A stretch of DNA of 64,000 bases, from NCBI GenBank assembly GCA_004352715.1, contig SCFE01000118.1, forward strand, positions 1,537,780 to 1,601,779, given 5' to 3'. A model generated the notes under the pieces. It saw only the letters and a list, made by a program, of their open reading frames with translations. It made no database searches and had not been told where the DNA came from. Below, piece after piece: positions 24,960-35,822 of the stretch. This DNA is from Hofstenia miamia (Eukaryota > Xenacoelomorpha > Acoela). Both the position numbers and the translations under genes were made by a program. The first letter of the stretch is position 1. Every line of letters begins with the position of its first letter.

Positions 24960-25006
24960 TGGGTTCCATGATCACATAAATTGTGATGACGGGTTCATGG
25001 AACCCA
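24960..25006. repeat. Imperfect hairpin inside the mariner element
   Basis: TGGGTTCCATGA (24960-24971) pairs exactly with TCATGGAACCCA (24995-25006). A second inner pair, ATCACA with TGTGAT, lies in the loop. It may be the end of an inserted element, but no target duplication was found. Confidence 0.5.
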
Positions 25007-25349
25007 CATGGTGCATTTTCAAACTCTAATAGCCCAACTCTGCTGCTGGTAGAACAGCGAGAACGAGAAATAGTTTGGTCTTTAATTATGGTGTGGGCAT
25101 GATTGAATTATAAGGTGATGCATCCACTTATTAGACCATTTCTATTGTACTGGTACTTGGTTCAAACTTTATTCCTTTAGGCGGGCATTATGAAAATATC
25201 AGAAATTACTATTATACAGTTTTAATGCTCAACTTTTATATATTTAGTTAATGTTAAAACTAGATATGCTTCTGAATCCGAAAAACTGTCTGGGGATCAT
25301 GGAGCCACTTTATTTCAATAACAGATAGAATTTTCTGGCAGACCTAATA

Positions 25350-27691
25350 TATTGGGGTATATACAGGGTGATCTAAATTGTGAAGATACTAATATGATTC
25401 ACGAAGTTATAAATAGTCATAAATATACAAAAATGAAGTCCTATGTCGATGTTCTTATTATATTGCTATTTGATCCTGAATAAAATTATTATGGATATTT
25501 ATGAATTCGTTTTCTTTAAGATCTTAATCAAGGGATATGCTGGCACTTCAGTGTCGTATCTTCCTAATTGATGAAACTTTTAAAAATTCAGAAAAATGGT
25601 CTCAGGGTATTCACCTGCATTTATACACAATTTTCAAGATTTTTCTGCTCCGCATCACAATACAGTTAGGCGATTTATTAAAAAGGTTTTCTTAAAAAGG
25701 TTTTCTTAAAGTAATGGGATTTCTTCAAAATTTGCAGATCAATTTTGAGTCTTTTAGGTAGTTTTTCGAAAATTTTGTACAAATAGCAAACTTTGAATGC
25801 CAATTACATTTAATTTAGTAGATTTTACATACAGTGAAATTTAATTCAAGAAGATTTTAGGGTAGAAAAACTAATTATTTGACCATTTCATAACAAAAAT
25901 AATTCAGAATTAAGTTTTGGCAAAGATACTTTTTTCCTCAAAATTAGCAAACTATTCGATGAATTACCTTATATAATACGATCAACTGAACTTAACCAAA
26001 AACCACCAATTTAACAGAATTTTTTTAAAATAACTAAAATTGGAAAGGCATATTCAGAGAATTTAAACGTGCCTTACTTATTACTGTGCTATATTTTTCT
26101 TTTGAATTTGTAGACATTTATTAATTCTAATTCTTAAATAGTAATTGTAATAGTATGAAAAAGATACTTTTAAATTTAATATCTACGTGTTTTTTTAAAA
26201 AAATTTATAAATAAGCATTTGTACTCTAATCAAAAGGGAGTTAGTCGAGTAATAAAACTGATTGCAAATGGAAATTGATGGTAAACTGACATTTCACTTT
26301 TATAATTAACAGGTTATAATGTCTTGTAAAATTAAAAATGCGCAGCATGAGTCCAAAAGAACCACAAGTCTTAGAATAAAAATTATATTTTTTATTGCAG
26401 TATAGAAATCAATTTCTAATTATTATAAGATCATATCATTCTTCTGAATGTCGTCAACGTAATGTCCACCTATATCGCGCAGGTGTTGGTCATTTTCATG
26501 CACTTTGTATTTGGAAAACCTTAAGTAAAAAAGTATTTTAACAAACAAAAATAACAATATTTAAATTTTCAGAGATCGGCTTTGCAAAAATTGCTTTTAG
26601 GAAATTTTAAAAAGTTTATAGAATTTTCGACAAATATTTTATTGAAAAAAAATTATGTAGGTGGCATTTAAAAAAAGCGTACGTAAAATTCAGGTGATTT
26701 TATAAGGAAATATTTTTGACATCATATTGATTTTGTTGTCATTTAGAATTCTAAGTATTTCACTCTGCATTTCAAAAACCAAAGTACAATGAATTTTATT
26801 AAAACTAAATTACTATTCAATAGGAATCACTTTAAATTACGTTCTTTAAGAATATTGTATTTTGTTTAAAATATCCTTGCAATCAAGTGCCCCACAGCAA
26901 TGTTTCGGAAAAATGGGTAGGGTTAATTGTGAAATATACAATAATATAAACTTTCTATGTTCATTTTTGAATGATTTCATAAACTTACAAGACGCCTGCT
27001 GCATTTCGTTTCCTAACCTGTATCCCTAGATCTATGAATAAGGCTTTCATGCCGGCGAAATTCGAGCAATATAATGAATTCAACTGTTTCGAGTGCTCGA
27101 CGTGAACATGAATTTTGTGATTCGATAGCCATAAACAAAATATTAACAAAATATATGCCGCTATCATATAATGAAGGTCCGAAACAATAAATTTTTCGCT
27201 ATTAATAGAATTACAAATTACAAATTGCAATTAAAATTGTAAATGAACGAAAAGCAATTTCTGTTTCCAAATATTGAATGCAAGACTATAGGGAATGATA
27301 GACAATATCATTGCTTTACGTGTAATGAATAGGGCAACCATAAACGTCTATACAATCTATTAGCAGGGCCATATTAAGCCAAAAGCTGACCAGGCCATAG
27401 CTTAGCCCCCCCCCCAATTTAGGGAACCCCAAGTTATAATAAATTTTATAAACTTTTGTATGAACTTTTGATACGCCACTTCCATTTTCCTTGGCTGACA
27501 CAACACAAATTTCTTTCTAACTTTTTCTGATAGATTGCGTTGTTGTGCAAATATATATTCTATTCAAATAAAAAAATGCAATTCACATTTTGCGGAATTA
27601 TTTTAATTCACTTTACATTACATTTATACAATGCCCCGTTTTAAAATGATCATTTTGAAATGAGACAAATTCATTTTAAAATCATTTTAAT
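25350..27691. other. AT-rich spacer; one weak exon-like stretch near 27.0 kb
   Basis: No domain is recognised. On the minus strand 26989-27227 is open and richer in GC toward its end. It includes a hydrophobic stretch (IAAYILLIFCLWL) and is followed by GTAAGT (26988-26983), a good splice-donor consensus. This could be an exon of a membrane protein or chance. Confidence 0.4.
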
Positions 27692-27699
27692 ATCAATAT

Positions 27700-28120
27700 C
27701 AGTGGTGTAGTGGTGTCGGTTCGCACCGGTTCGCCGTCACAGCACTTTTTTAGAACAAAATTATTTTTAAATAAACTGTTAAGATAAGTTTATCTCAATA
27801 ATAACCATTGCCAGGGCAGTGGCTAAGGGGGCATGGCCCTTCCTGTTGGGGCACTTGCCTCCCTCTTCCTCCCAGGATCCTGGATACAAAACTCCGTAGT
27901 ATTAATTCCTATATTCAGTAATAAAGTTAGACTGAATATATTTTTAAAATATAAGTAAAACTAATGCAATTCTAAAAAAAACTCAATGAAAAAGTGCGAA
28001 ACTATTTCATCACTGACCATGGCCTCTTCTAGCACATATGCGAAGTCATGGTTGAGGCAAAATCGATTATCACTAGATAGCCAGCATACCGGTACTTCTA
28101 CATTTAGCACTACACCACTG
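27700..28120. mobile_element. hAT-type MITE, 421 bp
   Basis: The left end CAGTGGTGTAGTGGTG and the right end, whose reverse complement is CAGTGGTGTAGTGCT, form a clear terminal inverted repeat. Flanking octamers are atcaatat (27692-27699) and gtcaatat (28121-28128), a 7/8 match. There is no coding capacity. It sits just upstream of a hAT transposase remnant of another type. Confidence 0.75.
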
Positions 28121-28170
28121 GTCAATATATATATTTTAATATGTAAGCTATGTTCCATTTTCTTTTAGCT

Positions 28171-29350
28171 TAAAATGCCATGGGAAATCTACAAAGATGA
28201 GCTGAGAAGCGCAAAATAGGTATGGATACTGTTTTATCAAAAACATCGAAATTGACCAATTTCTTCTTAAATTTTGGGCTGGTGTGCACGAGAGACTATT
28301 ACAGAGTCCCTAAAGTCAGTATCAGGGTCTTCATCACAAATAGAAGTAATGTTAAATGAGCATGAGCAAAATGTAACTCATACTTCTTGGGCATGTATTG
28401 CTTTGCCATCGGCAACAACTCCTGAAAATGACGCTGCTCTTTGGCATAATTTGTCTGGAGTAATACCAACACTGTGAAGGGCCCTTTGAAGCTTAATTCC
28501 GAGATTTCCCAAATCAAACAAGATTTTCTTCAAAAAAGCTCTTTACTGCAACAATGCCAAACGGTAAGAAATGTAATAGCGATTGATCATTATATTCACC
28601 ATCATCTGGAAATGTGTTTTGCTCTTGTTGCAAGATCCTTTCAATGGGTAATTTAAACTGCCAATGATGGATTTACCAATTGGCGAAATCAACATGAACA
28701 TAGTAGTGATCATTTGAAAGCAGTTTTAGCACTGATATTGCGGACATCAACATCTGGATGTATGGACAGCTCGTTTAACAGACAAGTCGAGAATAAGACA
28801 GCCTACTGGAAAGCAATATTGTTGACATTGAGAGTAGTTGAAATCATTCAATTATTTATGTTGCGCAAATCGAGTGGCATTGTAGACAATAATGCAATTA
28901 AACTTGCTGCTTCACATCTCACTCAAAAATATTGCGTTGACTTTGACAATGATTGTCTTGAGGAATTTACATTTTTATACAACAGGTACATTGCTTGTCC
29001 AACCAGAAATGTCACCGTGATTGCAAATATTTTTTGATCAGATATTTGTATGAAATATTGTAAAAAAATTGCAAGAAATCTCTACGAGAACTTTTAAAAT
29101 ACATTCTTTAATTCGCAGTATGTTCGACAATGCCTTAGTTGCTTTGAGCATATATCTGTGTGTGAAGCCGAGCAGTATTTTTCTAAGCTGTCACGAATTA
29201 ATAACTGCTACAAGTCTTCAATGACAGAGACAAGTTTGAATTCGCTGGCACTTCTTTCGATTGAAAATGAACTTACACATGCACTCAACTTCGAGAGGTT
29301 ATGCCACATTTTGAGAATGCGAAGTCAAGGAAAAAAGTTTTTGGCTATTA
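28171..29350 (+). pseudogene. ZMYM1-like (TTF-finger) hAT transposase, decayed
   Basis: Fragments in several frames line up with hAT-derived ZMYM1-like proteins. There is an N-terminal LSKTSKLTNFF segment near 28230. The TTF-type finger region follows around 28650, where FTNWRN and then SSDHLKAVLALI correspond to the WKxx…H…SxxH pattern. A helical stretch AYWKAILLTLRVVEIIQLFM lies at about 28800-28860. The C-terminal LNSLALLSIENELTHALNFE (about 29240-29300) is the usual end of the dimerisation domain. Frameshifts and stops separate these blocks and the catalytic centre cannot be followed. It is a dead transposon or degraded domesticated copy. Confidence 0.55.
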
Positions 29351-29544
29351 TTATTGCGTTTTTAAATTGTAGTTTTAGTGTGCTTATCTCACATATTGCT
29401 CATATATCAGAGTCGGAAACATACACTGAGCTAAGAATTTATCTTGTTTAGTCGAATACATCCAAAAATACACTGTTATGTAAAAGGTTAGCCATTTAGT
29501 CAACTGGAGATAACAAAAACCCAGTCATATTAAACTCCTCTAAG

Positions 29545-30373
29545 TTGTATATGTATTCGACCCTTTTAATCAACAGCTTAGGGCCGCCCGATTGCTTAAC
29601 CGGGCTCTTCCTATTAGGTCATATTTTGGCAAAGTTGACATCACAAAATCAGGAATTTATAGAATTAGTCAACGCAAGAGGTGATTTTCTCATATCTGAT
29701 TATTATTTGTTGAGACTATGCCAACAAGGTGGTGGAGATTTCGAGCTGTCATTCAGCAAAGTAAAAAATGTTCTATCAGACGACAGAAATTTTGATGAGA
29801 AAGACATTGGAAATTATATAATTTGTTACTTGAATAACAACTTCGCACAGTAAAAATTAATAATTTTTAATTGATTCATGAGCTTAGGTTTAGATTTAGC
29901 TCCTAGAAATAAAAATGTTATGTCATATCATTAGTTTTATAAACCGATTTTTTAGGTCTAGAAAGTGGTTGCCCTAGTAATGACACTATGCATTGGAATA
30001 GCAACTGTACTAGTTTCCATTATCAGTTTTGGAATGCCTAAGTGATGTAAGATCAAATTGACAGTTGTTTTGCTATGACTGTGCATCGTTTGGGCAAAAA
30101 GAAGAAATAATTTCTAGATTCGTTTTCACAAGAATTACAGTTGATGTTGAGAAAACAATGAAAAATACTGAAAAAGTTTTATTATTCTTGGAAACTAAAA
30201 TCTCAGAAACTATCAAGCAACATACAAAAGCTATGGATAAACAATTTGTCAAACAAAATGTTGAGTTAACAAGAAACATTAAACACTCATTGGATACAAC
30301 TAAATCTGTAAAAATTAATAAATGTGTTCAATTTGAGCGAGAATTTAGGATACATTATAGATTTTTCACTTAG
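29545..30373 (+). other. Two unidentified open stretches between transposon remnants
   Basis: 29545-29853 is open for 102 codons and 30065-30373 for 102 codons. Both lack a recognisable domain. The second contains a Lys/Glu-rich helical segment (EKTMKNTEKVLLFLETKISE) that could form a coiled coil. It directly precedes a reverse-transcriptase remnant, so it might be a relic of that element's ORF1. This is inference only. Confidence 0.3.
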
Positions 30374-31000
30374 ACCAGTAACAACGATCACTTTTCTAGC
30401 CAAAATTTTTGAACGAATTAATTAGCATCAATTATGAACGAATTAATAGCATCAATTATGAACTTATTGCTCAACTGGATAATAATCAATTTGCGTACAC
30501 TAAGAAACGATCTACTACTACTGCTTTATTCAAGATCATTGATCTTATCTCTAGAAATATTAATATAATAAATAATTCAGATTTACTACTACAAGCTGTA
30601 GATTTTTTAAGGCTTTTGACAGTATTTCTCATAGGATTATCATCGAATGATTTTCTACGCAAATTTTCCACACGATTTTTCACTGCTTATCTCAAATTAT
30701 TTGTCTAACAGATCTATCATTGTCCGTTTTAATGGCTGTGTTAGTGAGAGTAATAACATATGCTCAGGGGTACAACAAGGTTCAGTTCTTGGGGCTTTAC
30801 TTTTCTCAATATTTATTACCGACTTGAATATGTTGCATAAATGAAACTATATTATTAAATACGCTGATGACATCAGGTTTATTATTCTTAGTCCTATTTC
30901 TAAGAATGCAATGGAAATTTAGTCTGAGTTGTTAACATCGAAAGTTGGGCCACAGAGAACATGCTTGGGATTAACTTTAACAAATCATGGCAAATGCTAT
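30374..31000 (+). pseudogene. Non-LTR reverse transcriptase remnant
   Basis: RT blocks are readable in order across frames: LRPVTTITFLAKIFERI, then DNNQFAYTKKRSTTTALFKI. FDSISHRIII-like sequence comes next, then NYLSNRSIIVRFNGCVSE and SGVQQGSVLGALLFSIFITD. The catalytic IKYADDIRF follows at about 30855-30885. The order and the YADD box identify a jockey/CR1-type RT palm. At least three frame changes and a stop make it nonfunctional. Confidence 0.75.
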
Positions 31001-31159
31001 TCGGATGTTGTCAATTTATACTTTTTTGCTCATTATTAACTAACAGCCATTAAAATCTACTTTTTATTTCATCAATTTATTTGTTATTTCAAAATATTAT
31101 TGTTAATTTTTATAGTGCTAATTTATAATTTCCGCTTATTAAACGTTTTTTCCAATTTT

Positions 31160-31915
31160 TGGAGAACAATTGTTAATCGCATTTAATCAATGTATTATTG
31201 ATTGTGAATTTCCAGACTTGGCCCTATTTTATTTGCAATTCACTGGTCACATTTACCAATGTGCCGACGGCACATGCCTAATATGTACCGCAAAAAATTA
31301 TTTCGATGCTACAAAAAACCTCCAAGCAGATGTAGAAAAATTAAACAATTATTTTACAAACAATCAACTAAAATTAATATTGAAAAAACACAATTTATAA
31401 TTTTTTCATCGAAGGCACAAAGAAATATAATAAGTGATATAGAACTAAAGATAAATAATAATGAGTCAATAAAGCAAAGTGAATCAGTCAGCTACTTAGG
31501 AGTGGAGATAGTTAATGAATTAAAATCTGAAAAATTTCTACTGAATAAGATTCAAAAAATGACTGCAGGCACTTACGGAATTTAATATAAAGCAATTATC
31601 ATAAACAACTGATACATGCTTTCTGTTTGTCTCATTTTCAATACTGTTCCTTTCTTTTAACTAACCTAAATTCGAAACATCGTTTGCTTCTATCAAAGAC
31701 ATTTAATTGGTGCATAAAAACCTAAACTTTGCAAAAAAGCATGACGAACCATCAGTATATCGTACAAAATATAAAATATTATCTCCGTTCTATCAAATTC
31801 ATCTGCATATGCTATCTATCTTATTTAAATTCAAATCTCTACAAACATCTCTCCTTTTCCTTAATGGCTATATTAAATTAAATGAGCGATCGCAAAAATT
31901 CTGTATTTAGATAAA
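31160..31915 (+). pseudogene. Second non-LTR RT remnant with internal deletion
   Basis: LLIAFNQCIIDCEFPDLAL (RT start) is joined directly to a decayed YADD region (IYQCADGTCLICTAKNYFDA). The C-terminal thumb follows: NNYFTNNQLKLILKK, KTQFIIFSS, SVSYLGVEIVNELKSEKF. The same order and wording occur in the element at 39.3-41.0 kb and in the minus-strand piece at 41.2-42.1 kb, so all three belong to one family. The missing middle of the palm shows an internal deletion. Confidence 0.7.
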
Positions 31916-32189
31916 AATTCTAATGGTTTTCCTCACATAGGCCTATCAATTAAATTGTGTAATAATTTAGATTTCGAAACGCGAATAGAAAAAAAACTAT
32001 GAAAAGTCTAGAAAAAACAATTTCTTTTAAAAAAACAGTACAAATTAGGGGCGGTAACATACTTCCTGCATTCGAAACATACATCCAAAATTGAGCACCT
32101 ACATAAACATTGATTATATTATTATATATTGTACATTTAAATTTGCTTTGCCTCTTTATACTATAAATTGACAGGCGCATTAAATTTCT

Positions 32190-32331
32190 CCGCGCTTCTA
32201 TCACCTTGCTTGTATGCATGTTGAAGTCCCACAGTATCTTAACCTTCTCATTTTCTATGACGCCCTGTGGCTTGTGCTCATACCACTTGTCTCCTGCTTC
32301 TAACTCAGGCTGCCTGCTCTAACTCCAGTGT
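32190..32331 (-). pseudogene. R4/Dong-like fragment
   Basis: Its sequence parallels 3970-4110 and 32965-33030 (region after the zinc knuckle, LWDFNMHTSKVIEA). It breaks off after CTCCAGTGT, where an unrelated GC-rich sequence begins. The part 32269-32305 occurs again at 32965-33000 beyond the gap, so it is either another copy or an unmerged allele. Confidence 0.65.
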
Positions 32332-32525
32332 GGTCGGGGTTACTCTACCAGTCAACGGACTGAAGAGTGGGTGGCAACAGATCTGCTCTGGCACTTCCCC
32401 TAGAAGTGTGCAGGCCGGCTTAATCATGCTTGCCCTCTGGCGACCCCTGGCACGCAGAGTGCTGATCTGTGTTGAGTCTGATCAGCAGAGAGTGAAGCCG
32501 AAGGCCGAGCTTCATGAGAGGGTTG
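32332..32525. mobile_element. Unidentified GC-rich insertion inside the R4-like copy
   Basis: About 190 bases with much higher GC than anything nearby interrupt the R4-like element and run into a 439-base gap (32526-32964). Its composition suggests another mobile element. I do not recognise the family and neither end can be defined. Confidence 0.4.
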
Positions 32526-32964
32526 NNNNNNNNNNNNNNNNNNNNNNNNNNNNNNNNNNNNNNNNNNNNNNNNNNNNNNNNNNNNNNNNNNNNNNNNNNN
32601 NNNNNNNNNNNNNNNNNNNNNNNNNNNNNNNNNNNNNNNNNNNNNNNNNNNNNNNNNNNNNNNNNNNNNNNNNNNNNNNNNNNNNNNNNNNNNNNNNNNN
32701 NNNNNNNNNNNNNNNNNNNNNNNNNNNNNNNNNNNNNNNNNNNNNNNNNNNNNNNNNNNNNNNNNNNNNNNNNNNNNNNNNNNNNNNNNNNNNNNNNNNN
32801 NNNNNNNNNNNNNNNNNNNNNNNNNNNNNNNNNNNNNNNNNNNNNNNNNNNNNNNNNNNNNNNNNNNNNNNNNNNNNNNNNNNNNNNNNNNNNNNNNNNN
32901 NNNNNNNNNNNNNNNNNNNNNNNNNNNNNNNNNNNNNNNNNNNNNNNNNNNNNNNNNNNNNNNN
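32526..32964. other. Assembly gap (439 N)
   Basis: Gap inside nested retrotransposon sequence. Open frames spanning it are artefacts. Confidence 0.99.
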
Positions 32965-34185
32965 GGCTTGTGCTCATACCACTTGTCTCCTGCTTCTAAC
33001 CCATGCTGCCTGCTCAAACTCCAGTGTACCATTCTTCCCACATTTTCATGCCTGAACTTATACTCATTCTGTGCCAATTTCTCACACCCTGCTATCAGAT
33101 GATCTACTGTCTCCGCCTGTTTCTTACATAGCCTACACTTATCACTTACTTCAACTCTATATGCTTCGTCACCCAGTTTTTTCTTATTGCTTGTTGCCAT
33201 TATCAGTGGTTCTGCTTCTCTTTTTAGTCCTTCCTTCTTTAACCACTTGTTGCTCTCTTTTCTGTCACACATTTCTGTGTTCCTCCAGTATTCTCCATGC
33301 ATTGCATTCTGCCTATACCTTGTTTGTCTCTCTGATTCCATCCTACTCTGGTATACCTTCTTTCCTTCACTCTCAGTTCTTATCTTCCTTAACTCCTTAG
33401 TGACCTCCAGTACGGACCCTTTAGGTTGCTCTTCTACATATTCCTTTAGCCCTAGTGCTTCTTCTCCTACAGTTTTCTCTACATTTAGCAATCCTTTCCA
33501 CCCTTATGTCTTGCCATGTACAGCCTATCTACATCTCCATTTAGGTTGAATGCTCTCTCTGCTGCTAGTATCTTCCTAGTCTCCTTGTCTAATTCCCTAA
33601 GTTCATTCTTGTTCCATCTAACTATTCCTGCCGAATATCTCAACACTGGTATTGCCCATGTATTAATTGCTTTTATACTATTTTTCGTATTCAATGCTGA
33701 CTTCTGTAGTACCTTCCTTACTCTCCTCTTGTATTCTTTTTTTAACCTCGTCCTTATTTCCTCATGATCTGTTCTATCTTTCTCTATCACACCTAAGTAC
33801 TTGTATCCCTCTTTGACTTCCTCAATCTTATCCCCACTGCTCGTCCTCAAACCATTTCCATTTATGCACTTGCCTCCGGTCATTGACACTGTCGCACACT
33901 TATAATCCAAATTCCAACCCAGAATCTCTGCTTGTCTTCTCTAATGTCTCCACTTGCTTCTGCAACATCTTCCTTGAACTAGCATTCATCTTCAGGTCGT
34001 CCTTGTACCACAGGTGACTCACTGCTCTACCATTCTTCTGCAACTCATACCCTAAACCTGTCTCCTTTAACTTTTCTNNNNNNNNNNNNNNNNNNNNNNN
34101 NNNNNNNNNNNNNNNNNNNNNNNNNNNNNTACCCTAAACCTGTCTCCTTTAACTTTTCTGTGATGGGGATTAAGCTAACTAGTCA
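32965..34185 (-). pseudogene. R4/Dong-like retrotransposon, RT palm to zinc knuckle
   Basis: On the minus strand the RT begins with SLIPITEKLKETGLGYELQK and carries the catalytic box as HLWYKDDLKMNA near 34000. The thumb follows (KYLGVIEKDRTDHEEIRTRL, AINTWAIPVLRYSAGIVRWN), then the linker and a zinc knuckle CRLCKKQAETVDHLIAGC. Frame changes near 33490 and 33905 and a 52-base gap (34078-34129) flanked by a 30-bp duplicated overlap interrupt it. The 5' truncation near 34185 abuts a TTATTATTTATTATTA tract, which in turn joins the 3' tail of another copy. Confidence 0.78.
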
Positions 34186-34189
34186 TTAG

Positions 34190-34465
34190 TTATTATTTAT
34201 TATTATCCTTCTTACTTCTCACAGCTTCATGCTGGTATCCCTCTCAGCTCGGGGAACTCACCAGTTTCCAGAGAGTCTGAGAGCTTTCCTCACTACTCTA
34301 GCTGTTCCTAACAATGCTGCCTTCTGTGCTACTGCTCCTCCCCACTTTGGTACTCCCAACTCCTCCAAGTATCTCTTATGCTTCTTACTTACTGCTCCTA
34401 GTGCTCCTACTACTACCGGGACTACTTCAATCTTCTTTAACTTTCACAGCCTTTCTATTTCCTCT
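34190..34465 (-). pseudogene. R4/Dong-like 3' terminal copy, tandem to the previous one
   Basis: The minus strand reads KIEVVPVVVGALGAVSKKHK, then AVAQKAALLGTARVVRKALR, LSGNW and a stop. A short 3' UTR and TAA repeats follow. Its truncated 5' end (34461-34465) is again followed by TTATTATTATTATCATTATTA. Both ends therefore lie in TAA/TTA repeats. Confidence 0.78.
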
Positions 34466-34540
34466 GTAACTCTCTGTATTATTATTATTATCATTATTAA
34501 TAATTGTTGAAAAAAATTATTAATAATTTTTGAAAAATTT

Positions 34541-35010
34541 TTTTTGCTTTTTAGTGTCCCCTGAGAAAACCTGATTGCGCAGCAAATAATGTTCGGATTG
34601 ACTTCAAACTTGTTTTATTCGCTTCTAAATAAAATTTTTGCATCTAGAAAATGGTTCCCATTGCTTTGTAGAAGAGATCTAGTTCGATATTTTTAAGAAA
34701 TCCTAATATGAACCATTGTAAGGGCAGGATAGTCTACGACGTTACTTGATCCAACAATTTTGAACTAGTCATTGCTTTAAATAAGTTCAAAAAGTTTGTT
34801 CTAGATGTAAAATGTATTTTAAAAGAGAATAAAAGTAATCCGAAGTCGATCCAAGCATTATTGATTTCATATTCAAAGTTTTATTAAGGTCATTCCATAA
34901 GAAAGTATTTTTTAGGGGTTGTGCCCTTGCGAAAACCTAGATTGTGGGACGAATAATGCTCAGATTGATTTCGGACCTCTCTTATTTACTTCAAAATTAA
35001 ATTTTACATC
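34541..35010 (+). repeat. Two diverged copies of a ~100-bp repeat
   Basis: 34560-34660 and 34927-35010 share an ordered series of blocks (gaaaacct, gattg, aataatg, gattga/gacttc, tctta, aaattttacatcta) at roughly 70 percent identity by eye, about 370 bp apart. They are probably remnants of an old repeat. No coding sequence is seen. Confidence 0.45.
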
Positions 35011-35214
35011 TATAATGTTGTTTTCAGTTTGTTTACACCCCGTTCAAGATGGAATTTTGATAAGACAGGCCGGGATCAATATTTTCTTTCAAATCCAATA
35101 TAAGAGCGGCAAAATGTATCAAATACATGTATATAGACTCCTGTTTATTATCACCTAATTAATCATTTAATACGAAAATATACTATTATTAAATGAGAAA
35201 TAACAATTAAATCC

Positions 35215-35520
35215 CTAGCGCCATTATAATAGTTAATAATTTGACATAAGCGCCATTTTAATAGTTCAAAATAATATGCCAGTGGTGCAATTATAATAGT
35301 TTAATTTCGAAACATTTGGAGGCCCTCTTCTCCTAAACTAATGCCCCTATCTTGCTCAAACTTAAGGCACAATTGAATAATTGCATAGCAAAGTTTCATT
35401 AATTCCAATAAAAATTGAATCCAAAAATGGAAAAGGGCGCCTATGACTATGGAGAAGGCGCTACTGGCACCCGAATCTCTCAAAACTTATAGCAGTAGCG
35501 CCATTATAATTATTAATTAT
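35215..35520 (+). repeat. Recurrent GCGCCATTATAATAGTT-like motif
   Basis: The motif occurs near 35217, 35250 (GCGCCATTTTAATAGTT), 35284 (GTGCAATTATAATAGTT) and 35497. CAGTGGTGC at about 35280 faces GGCGCTACTGG at about 35458 in inverted orientation, which could mark a hAT-like MITE, but no target duplication was found. Confidence 0.35.
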
Positions 35521-35822
35521 TATTATGTGAAAAAATTTATTTGTTTTTTAGAAAAAATCTTTCTATTTTTCTATTTTTTTCTAAATTTTGTTGCTGATCG
35601 GGATTCGTAATATTATTTGGTCCAGAGATCAATTGCACTATGCAAAAATGCATTGAAGGATTTGCCAATAAACATAAATTTGTGTAAGCGACTGCTTACA
35701 TTTAAGCAGTAATTCAAAAATATTAGTGGTAGAACTTTTGCTTTACATTTAAATAAAGTGTTTAAAACTTGCACTTGAGTTTGGTAAAAGGTAGCAAAAA
35801 TATTTTATTTATTTCTATAATA

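Larger units (their letters stand above)
24285..25347 (-). mobile_element. mariner-family element, internally deleted
   Basis: The ends TTAGGTCTACCGGAAAGTTC and GAATTTTCTGGCAGACCTAA are inverted repeats of about 28 bp with a few mismatches. TA lies on each side (24283-24284 and 25348-25349), the standard mariner target duplication. The remaining coding sequence is on the minus strand at 24357-24593. The region between the right end and the ATG is about 750 bp, longer than a normal mariner leader, so other DNA has probably been inserted there. Confidence 0.8.
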
